Of a stretch of DNA of 64,000 bases, positions 1 to 7,583 are shown one piece after another. How positions within the stretch are numbered: the stretch's first letter is position 1; the number at the start of each line of letters is the position of its first letter. This stretch comes from Dromaius novaehollandiae (Eukaryota > Chordata > Aves > Casuariiformes > Dromaiidae): NCBI RefSeq assembly GCF_036370855.1, contig NC_088101.1, positions 813,501-877,500 on the forward strand, written 5' to 3'. The notes beneath the pieces are model-generated. The model saw only the letters and a program-made list of their open reading frames with translations. It made no database searches and was not told the origin of the DNA. The translations under genes and the position numbers were made by a program.

Positions 1-3000
1 AGACACTCAAGAGTTTTCCTCTCTCCGCACATGCATACCTTTATAGAAGAATCCTTCAAATCACTTGGGGAGGAAAAGCAGACCGCCACACCTCCTGAAA
101 GATATCCAGAAGACATTCAAGAGAGGCAGTGCTAGAATAACAGGCCAGTTGAAGGACGAAAGGAAAAGGATCCTCTGTTGAATCTCTTCCTGCTTTACAA
201 AAGAGGCCTAGATCACCCCGATACAGACTCAATATTTGTTTCTACCTTATTAACAGCTAACCAAAGGAGGTCTGCTAACAAGCTGAATAAACCTGACTTT
301 CGAATAGTTTAACAACCAATTCCCCATCATCTAAATCAACTGGCGACTTGGATAACCCACAAAGAAAAGCTGGATAACGCTGCTGCTTCGGTTTGACTTG
401 GCCCTACGCATTTTATCCATAAGTGGATAATGGACAGATGACTCCAACTTCTAGAAACAGATTTTAATCTAATCTCCAGCTTTTTAAGTAACTGATTACA
501 AGACTTCAATTCTCTCCTTCTCCCAAGTTTGCACCTGTACTAAGAAACCTGCATACTCTCAGAAGTCACCCCTTTTATCTTCCTTCTACAACGAGAAATT
601 AAGGTGATTTTGAAACTAGAAACTTTCATAAAGTTTAAGGAAACATGAACTCAGTACTCCTCACAAGAAACGAAAACTGAAGTTGTCCTCCCCCTCACCC
701 CGTTACACTAAAATTGATTTAACTGCCTGTCTTTGTTGCCAAAAAGGGTGTCTGAGAAAACAGAACTGAGTTACGGAAAAGTGAAGTGCCCAGGAAAAAA
801 AAAAAAAGAATATGACTACCTCAACAATTAGAAAATGAAGCTTTGCTTGCAATTCGAAGAATTCACTTCTGTTCTTGCGGTTTGTAATAGAGGAAACTCT
901 GTTTGTGCCTTAAAAAGAGTTAAGCTTTGAGAGCAGTTAAACTCTAAAACGTTTGCATACTGCCTTCTTCAACTCCTGTTCCTCTTATAAGAGGGGCCAA
1001 ACAATACATAAAGTTAGCTACGACTCATAAAATTGTGCTATTACACATAAAGCAGCTTAATGCACATAGCAGACTTGTAAGCAAATGGGTTTTATTTCTC
1101 CTTTTGCCCACAGAGGAGAAGGAGATCAGATCAACATATTGCATCACTTGCAACTATATACTGCCTGAGACTAGTTGCATTCAAGTATGTTTATGGGCCT
1201 TTTCAAAATATAGGACCCCATCACGCTTTCTGTAATAAGAAGTATGTCTAATACTAATAGATATCAAACCCATTTGGATCAGATACATACTTCAGTAATT
1301 TGAGAGAGAATATACTTGGCAGCTAAAGAACATCTTTGAATCTAGAAGAAAATAGAGAACAATCTTATTAGGTGGAAGAAATTCACCTGCTGTGTTCCTC
1401 CTGTGACAAGGAAGCATCTTCCATCGCTATTACAGTAACTTTGTATCAACACTCTTTCCTTTCAAAGACTTATCACTTTAAGTTTTGTCCCCTCCTTCTC
1501 CAATCAAAGTACAGGTTTTTAAGTGAGATCAATACTGTATCACTAGAGGACCAGCACTACAGTTTGTACTAGTCTACCACTGACGTTATAACTGGAGATC
1601 CTAGAGCCTAAAGAGAAGAAGCAGGGTCTAATCTTAAACTCGAATCCGAAGCGAGTAGATTTGAGATGAGGCCTCCAAAATATTAAGCACTTCATGTGTA
1701 CGCATGCAACTGTGCCAGCACCATCTTTCAGGGTTCATTAAAGTTAAGCACACCTGCACATTCCAGAAGTTCAGTGTGATTTAAACTCAGTGCGTATAAA
1801 GTCACGCTTTATCGGCAGACCTCAGGGATTAGAGGGGATGCAAATGGCTCATGATCAGAGTTTCTCCCAGGGGCTCCAGGAGAAATGACAGCAGACCTAC
1901 ACGAACTCAGAGAGTATTATCTGACTGATAAACCCAACGTCGCTATTTGTAGTCCCAAGCAACGTTGCATCAGAAACTGCTTATTTTTGCTATTGATTTC
2001 CACACGGTGCTTTAGAGCCGCACACCAGCATTTAAATACTGACCACAGAATAAAGCCCGAGTAAGACTTCAGCAAATTCTGTTTCTCTTTCACACTGGCT
2101 GTTGCGCTGCTTATCGGACGATGTTTACTGGGGCACATTCCCAGTTGTGGAACGGGATCCAGAACTCCGCTGTCGATATCAAAGAGCTCCAGCTTGTGGT
2201 GCCAAGTTCGGAAAATGAAAATAACACTCACTGTCAGCCAGGAGCAGGCCGTAAGCATGGCACATCGGCAGGAGTAGGTCAGGGCATCCCACAGCCCCTG
2301 GCCTAATTAAAAGCTCAAACGAGATCTGTGCCTCGCTGGACTATATAAGTACAATCTGTAACATTGTGGCATTTGTCAGAAAGCCTCCACTCTGACCACA
2401 GACCTAGCAACTGTGCCAGTCCCAAGTTATGACGAGTGACTTAAAATATCTTCCCGGTTTTACTGTTATCACAGACTTCAATCCCCTGTGCCTCCAGTGA
2501 TGCCCAAGCCCTGCACGTAATGCTCTCTTTACAGACTACAATAACTGGTAGTAGCTATGCTTGGTAGCAGGTAATGTTTATTTCCAATTCAGGTCAGCCA
2601 CTGAATCTCACTTTTGATTTCTTTTACGATACTGACTATTTCTAGCCACAACATCATCTCTTCCCCGCAGCGAGAGGCATCCTGTCTCCTGGATGCAGCT
2701 GTAACTTCTGATCCAGTTCAGCTGTTCCACTTCACCTCTTTCCCCAGCCCACTCAAACCACAACAGAGGCAGAGATCAATCAGCAGCTACACTGAGATAA
2801 CAGGAGACAAAAAACAACAGGAACAAAAAGTTATGGGGCACTGACTTTGTTTCCTAGCAAGCCGATTTGCATCACAGGGCTCCTTGACTTCAAGAGCTAC
2901 CGTGACACAAGTGAAATCCTTAAATCGAAGCCAGCTCCATCCCCGAGTCCCAGAAACACAGTGACATCAGCTTCTCAACTGCTAAGCCCGCGCACTGCAG

Positions 3001-3422
3001 TTAGCAGCTTGTGGGGCCAATACAGGGAAATATTTCAGTACTTTTAAATCATACAGTTTCCCTTATGCCTCCAGGAGCTCCTCTCCCCCCTGTTCTCACC
3101 CGAGGGAATGATCCTCCACCCGTTTAAGGGAAGAAAAATCAGAAAGGGATTTAACAGCCAGGTACACCCCCCGCCCAGCTTTGGTGGAAGGCCTCCGGGA
3201 GAAGCGCGCTCATGCTCTTCCCCTCCGGGGCAGGGGGAAGCGGCCCGGGGCCCCCGGGGGAGCAAGCCTGGGCCCCCGCGGCCCCGGAGACCCGCTCCCA
3301 GCCGACGCCGCAGGCAGGACGGCAGCTGCGAGAGGGCCGGCGGAGCGGGACGCCGAGGCCCCCCGCTGCCCCTGTCGCCTGCGGGGGGGCCGGGCCAAGC
3401 CCGGCGCGGCCGCTGCACCCAC
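1..3422 (-). other. TNKS: TNKS intron 1 (partial)
   Basis: This stretch lies downstream (minus strand) of the TNKS exon 1 splice donor and runs off the left edge. I found no further tankyrase ankyrin exon in it; the short open frames here match nothing I know. Composition is AT-rich up to about 3050 and then turns sharply GC-rich at the CpG island around exon 1. It is called intron because the next ankyrin residues of the family do not follow exon 1 within the window and human TNKS has a long first intron (inference). Confidence 0.7.
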
Positions 3423-3936
3423 CGGCGGCGAAGTGGAGCGGCGTGGACTTGCGGCCCGCCATGTCCTTGGCGTTCACGTTGCCCGCGTCCACCAGGCGCT
3501 TCACGCGCGTCACGTCCCCATTGCGGCAGGCCTCCAGCAGCTCGCGGAAGGCGCCGCTCGCCGCCCCCGGGCCCGCCGCCTCGGGGCTCTCCGCCGCCGG
3601 GCTCGACGCGGCCGACGACGACGCCGACGAGGCGGACGAGGCGGAGGACGAGGAGGACGAGCCGCCGGAGCTGCTGGCCGAGCCGGGCGGCGGGCCCGGC
3701 GCGGCGGCGCCCGCGCCCTCCGCGATCTCCGGGGCCGGAGGCCGCTCGGCCTCGGGGGGCGCCTCGCCCTCGGGCCCGGCCAGGCTGTGGCGCTGCGCGG
3801 CGGCGGCGAACTCGGCGGGCGCCAGGCTGGGGCTGCGCGGCGGCGAGGCGGCGGCGGCCGGCGGCGAGGCGGGCCCGGGCGGCGGCGGCGGGTGGTGGTG
3901 GTGATGGTGGTGCTGGGAGCGACGCGGCGCCGCCAT
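3423..3936 (-). CDS. TNKS: Tankyrase 1, exon 1 (N-terminal HPS region and first half-ankyrin)
   Basis: Tankyrase 1 is a poly-ADP-ribosyltransferase acting at telomeres (TRF1), spindle poles, Golgi and in Wnt signalling (axin turnover). Only exon 1 is in the window. The protein starts MAAPRRSQ, then seven His, a Pro run, Ala/Pro-rich sequence and a long Ser-rich tract: the His-Pro-Ser region that separates TNKS from TNKS2. It ends in the first ankyrin unit, with [22 protein letters not shown] and TPLHFAAG, nearly identical to human. The exon stops after the first base of a Gly codon at a G|GTGGGT donor (3422-3421), 171 codons plus one base. The start at 3936 was chosen because human tankyrase starts MAASRRSQH. 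An in-frame ATG at 4014 with no intervening stop would add 26 residues. The region before the ankyrins seems shorter than in human. The catalytic PARP and SAM domains lie outside the window. Confidence 0.93.
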
Positions 3937-4148
3937 TTTCGTCCTTCTCCACCCCCCCCGCCCGCCTCCCTCTCGGCCCCCGTCACTGCGGCAACGGCGG
4001 CAACGCCCGCCCACGCTTCCGCCCGCCCACAGCCAATCCCCGCGCGCGGCGCCCGGACGTGATGGCTACGGGTGCTGGGGGCGGGGCGGGGGGCGGGGCC
4101 TCCTCGGGCCCCGCCCGCTTTCCCAGCCGCGCGGGGCGCGCTGCCGGC
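3937..4148 (-). promoter_or_regulatory. TNKS: TNKS 5' UTR and CpG-island promoter
   Basis: Very GC-rich, CpG-dense DNA directly upstream of the TNKS start, continuous with the GC-rich exon 1 (island about 3190-4150). It holds several GGGCGGGG-type Sp1/KLF boxes near 4080-4100 and no obvious TATA box, which fits a housekeeping-type promoter. The transcription start cannot be fixed from sequence. The island ends abruptly where the 64-bp minisatellite begins. Confidence 0.6.
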
Positions 4149-4840
4149 CTTGGCGCCTTGCACACTCACTCTAGTCTTGGCCCAGTGCACGCTCACCTGC
4201 AGCTTTGGCACACCTGCATCCTTGCACGCTTGTCCTCAGCCTTGGCCCCTTGCACACTCACCCCCAGTCTTGGCACACCTGCCTCCTTGCACACTCACCC
4301 CAGCCTTGGCCCCTTGCACACACACCCCCAGTCTTGGCACACCTGCCTCCTTGCACACTCACCCCAGCCTTGGCCCCTTGCACACTCACCCCCAGTCTTG
4401 GCACACCTGCCTCCTTGCACACTCACCCCAGCCTTGGCCCCTTGCACACTCACCCCCAGCCTTGGCACACCTGCCTCCTTGCACACTCACCCCAGCCTTG
4501 GCCCCTTGCACACTCACCCCCAGTCTTGGCCCACCTCCCTCCTTGCACACTCACCCCAGCCTTGGCCCCTTGCACACTCACCCCCAGTCTTGGCACACCT
4601 GCCTCCTTGCACACTCACCCCAGCCTTGGCCCCTTGCACACTCACCTGCAGCTTTGGCACACCTGCATCCCTGCACGTTTCCCTCCAGCCTTGCCCCATT
4701 GCACACTCACCCCAGCCTTGGCCCCTTGCACACTCACCCCCAGCCTTGGCATGCCTGCCTCCTTGCACGCTCACCCCAGCCTTGGCCCCTTGCACACTCA
4801 CCCCCAGCCTTGGCACACCTGCCTTGCCGCACGCTCAGCC
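4149..4840. repeat. Minisatellite, 64-bp unit, about 11 copies
   Basis: A contiguous tandem array. The landmark CTTGGCCCC recurs at 4241, 4305, 4369 and 4433, exactly 64 bp apart. Each unit is two related halves of about 32 bp, both ending in a form of TTGCACACTCACCCC; one has CTTGGCCCC and the other CTTGGCACACCTGCCTC. The outer copies (4149-4240 and after 4640) are more diverged, the central ones nearly identical. The unit lacks stop codons and its length is 1 modulo 3, so all three plus frames stay open and produce long artefactual reading frames. It lies in the TNKS-MFHAS1 interval, abutting the TNKS CpG island. Each half carries a CACCC box on the plus strand. Confidence 0.95.
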
Positions 4841-6560
4841 AGCAGTGCTCGAGGATATGACATGACAAGGTGTTCCCATCCGGGCAGCGGGACAGCAATC
4901 CAGCACTGCTGTGCAAAACACGTTACCAGAGACTGTGAGCAAAGTCAATCAATCCTGCCTCCTCTTGCCCTACCCCAAAGCCTACTTTAAAAGTAATTAT
5001 GATGCCAAAAATAAATGAATTGGTGGCCTGGAGAGTCAGTACTTGGCAAAGATCTCGTGAGCTCTGTTTGCTGTTGTTAAAAACATCTTTATTAAGGAGA
5101 AAGTATTTGAGTCGGAAAGCCCTGATAATTGTCAGCAGGAGATCAGATCTCCAGCTCACTTACCTTAATGGTAATAAATGTGTGAATACAAGGGGGAAAG
5201 CGTGAACAGCTCACGTCTCTCTGCCCCTCGCTGTAGTTCCTATAAACCAAGGTAATGGACAGCATCATTTTTATGATATGCATCCATATGGAAATGCTCT
5301 ACTTCCTGAAAGACTTGAAAAGGCACAGAGCGATGTTTTTAAAGGCTTGCGACTCGTGGTGGCCTCAAAAGCGAGCCAGGTAGGAACAGGCGGCAGCCTG
5401 TTGTCAAGCAAAGCCCAGCATCAGGCTCTAAACTGCCTCTGATAACTCAGTGTCTTTCTCCTGGCCCGGGAGTGCTGCGCTTAAGATAGAAATCTTATTA
5501 ATGGTGCAGCCGCCTGGCTTAGTAAAGTGGAGAAGCCTCAGATTTCAGCTGAATAATTAAAATCCCATCAATAGACCTTTGCAGGGCCACCGTCTAAAAT
5601 TAATAACTCCAAGTGCAATTCTGGGTATCTAATGGAATACACTGCAATGGGATTTTTTTTTTTAATGCAATGCACTCTTAGCCATTTTACAGCCACCTGC
5701 TTTAGCTTGAGCTGTTAAGAAGTAGGAGAAGGGTTTGGGGTGATTTCTGAACATTTTCAGGCGCCAGGAAATAGGAAATGGCTCCAAACCGCTTCCACTA
5801 TACCAATGTGTAGATCAAGAAGAAGTCCTGTTTGGAGAAACCTGTCCCCCATTGCCCACGCATATGATAGGGCAAGGGGTGACCTAGGTGTGTTTTCTGA
5901 GAAACAGAGATTTCCCTTCCCACAGAAAATATCTCACTATTAGCGGCTTTAGACACGATAACCACATTAAGGAAGCCAAGAGACAGCCATCCGTAGCTCT
6001 TTGCAGTTACCCATGGATTCGTGTACCTGTGCAGCTACAGGGGGATAAAAAGCAAGGACGGTGGGAAAGCACCAGGGCTTTCCTTTTTGGACAACCTTGA
6101 GCAGCTCTGGGGACCTCTTGGCAGCCAGCGTGCCGTTCCTCATGTCTGTTTTGGCTCTGATCGTGGCGCTGTCCTCATTCGCCATCTCCACCAAGTTGCA
6201 CAGCCACTAATAATGATGCCGCGTTCTCCGACTTTTCCCGCACCGGGCACGGGGAGAAAGGAAATGGGCTGCAAATTTGATGCTGGAGCCAATTTTCCCC
6301 GCAGGAATCTTCTCTTCTGAGAAAGGCCATCTCGATTTAAAAAAGCGACCTTGATAGTGAGGGGCTGAGGGGCTTTGCATGGAGAGAGCTGAGGAAGAAG
6401 CCATCCGCCCGGTACTACAATGCTGCAATTTTTCCCTCGCCCAGGGCTGACCTCATGCCCAGAAAGCGCAAATCCGGGCAAGTTTTGCTAAAGGGTCCGA
6501 AAAAATGATTTTGCCTCTTGCCAATGGGGGAAGACGTGCAGCTTGGTAATTTTAGCAATG
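4841..6560. other. TNKS-MFHAS1 intergenic DNA
   Basis: No gene recognised. Base composition is moderate and AT-richer in 5250-5740, where TAATTA/ATTAA-like motifs and a T run near 5655 occur; that part has the look of a noncoding conserved element, but conservation cannot be judged here. Short open frames on both strands look random. Confidence 0.6.
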
Positions 6561-6904
6561 ACTAGATTTGGCGATTGCCAAAATTGCGACTGCCACAGCT
6601 CCGGGCGGCTCTGCCCCCTCCGAGTCAGACTCTCAGGGCCCCGGGGACGGAGGGAGGCACCTCGGGAGGGCTGCAGCGCTGCGCAACGGCCCTCTTTACC
6701 CCGGAGAAGCGCTGGCGGCACCCAGGAGGATTGCTCGGGGCCGAGGAGCACCGCTCGGGCAGGCGGACCGGAGAGGCCGGTGCCCACGGTGTTTCCCTGC
6801 TGCAGGCGGGGAGCGGAGCGCTGCAGGAAGGTGGCGGAGTTGCTCCGCCTGAGCGGCAGTAAAAGCCAGCGCCGGGCCGCCACGGCGAGAAGGTGGGTTA
6901 ACTC
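6561..6904 (+). promoter_or_regulatory. GC-rich segment upstream of the purine tract
   Basis: CpG-rich DNA in the distal MFHAS1 promoter region, separated from the gene's main island by the polypurine tract. I see no recognisable coding sequence. It may be the upstream edge of the MFHAS1 CpG island, split by repeat expansion (inference). Confidence 0.4.
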
Positions 6905-6910
6905 TGCAAG

Positions 6911-7263
6911 GGGTGGGGGGGAAGAAAAAGGGAAAGAGGAAGGAAAGAGGAAGGAAAGAGGAAGGAAAGAGGAAGGAAAGAGGAAGGAAAGAGGAAAAGG
7001 AGAAAGGGGAAAAAGGAGAAAGGAAAAAGGAAAAAAGAAAAGAGAAAAAAGGGAAAAAGGGACACGGGAAAAGGGGGAAGAAGAGGAAAAAAGGAGAAAA
7101 GAAAAAAGGAAAAAATGGAAAAAGAGGAAAAGAGAAAAAAGAAAAAATGAAAGAAGAGAGAATGAAAGAAGGGAAAATGAAAAAAGGAAAGAAGGAAAAG
7201 GACAGAAAGGAAAAGGGAAAAGGGGAAAAATGGGAAAATAAGGAAAATAAAGGGGAAAAAGGG
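6911..7263 (+). repeat. Polypurine/polypyrimidine tract with an 11-bp subrepeat
   Basis: About 350 bp in which nearly every plus-strand base is A or G, with only isolated C or T interruptions (for example ACACG near 7061 and TGG near 7116). The left part (about 6931-7000) is a tandem GGAAAGAGGAA repeat of some six copies; the rest is irregular GGAAAAA/GAGAAA. It ends about 270 bp before the MFHAS1 upstream ORF and about 320 bp before the MFHAS1 start codon. Such tracts can adopt triplex (H-DNA) structure and often vary in length. The Lys/Glu-rich reading frames here are composition artefacts. Confidence 0.95.
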
Positions 7264-7583
7264 CCTTTTCCTGGCGCAGGAATCGCACGGGGAGCCGCAC
7301 TGGAGGCGCTGCCGAGGGGAGCCGCGGGGCGCGGGGGCGCTGCGGGACCCCCCGAGAGGGGCCGGGGCGTCGCGGGGCGGCAGCGAGGGGCGGTGCGAGG
7401 CGGAGCGGAGCGGAGCGGAGCGGGCGGCGCCGCGGCGGGTCCCGCCCCCGGCGGCGGCTACGTGCGCGGCGGGCAGCGGCGCGGCGCGGCGGGAGCCCTC
7501 AGCCCGCCGCGGCGGCGGCGGCGGCGGCGCGCCCATGGCGAGCGGCGGCGGCGGCGGCAGGTAGGGGAGGGCGCGGCGCGGCC
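7264..7583 (+). promoter_or_regulatory. MFHAS1: MFHAS1 CpG-island promoter and 5' UTR
   Basis: Extremely GC- and CpG-rich, with a GCGGA tandem stretch near 7400-7420 (GGAGCGGAGCGGAGCGG) and CGG trinucleotide runs near 7508-7530. No TATA box is evident. The transcription start is probably in this interval, but I cannot place it. A short upstream ORF lies at 7535-7564. Confidence 0.6.
7535..7564 (+). other. Upstream ORF in MFHAS1 5' UTR (9 codons plus stop)
   Basis: ATG GCG AGC, then Gly codons, AGG and TAG: the peptide MASGGGGGR. The ATG has G at +4 but C at -3, a moderate Kozak context. It ends 19 bases before the MFHAS1 start and is in a different frame. If the transcript begins upstream of 7535, this uORF could lower MFHAS1 translation. 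That depends on the unmapped transcription start. Confidence 0.45.

Noticed and set aside
4149-4840. CRISPR-like direct repeats
   Set aside because: The units are contiguous with no unique spacers and the genome is a vertebrate's; this is a minisatellite.
3108-4865. Plus-strand open frame of 585 codons across the TNKS island and the minisatellite
   Set aside because: It combines the antisense of TNKS exon 1 with a stop-free tandem repeat. No domain, no splice structure, and composition explains its length.
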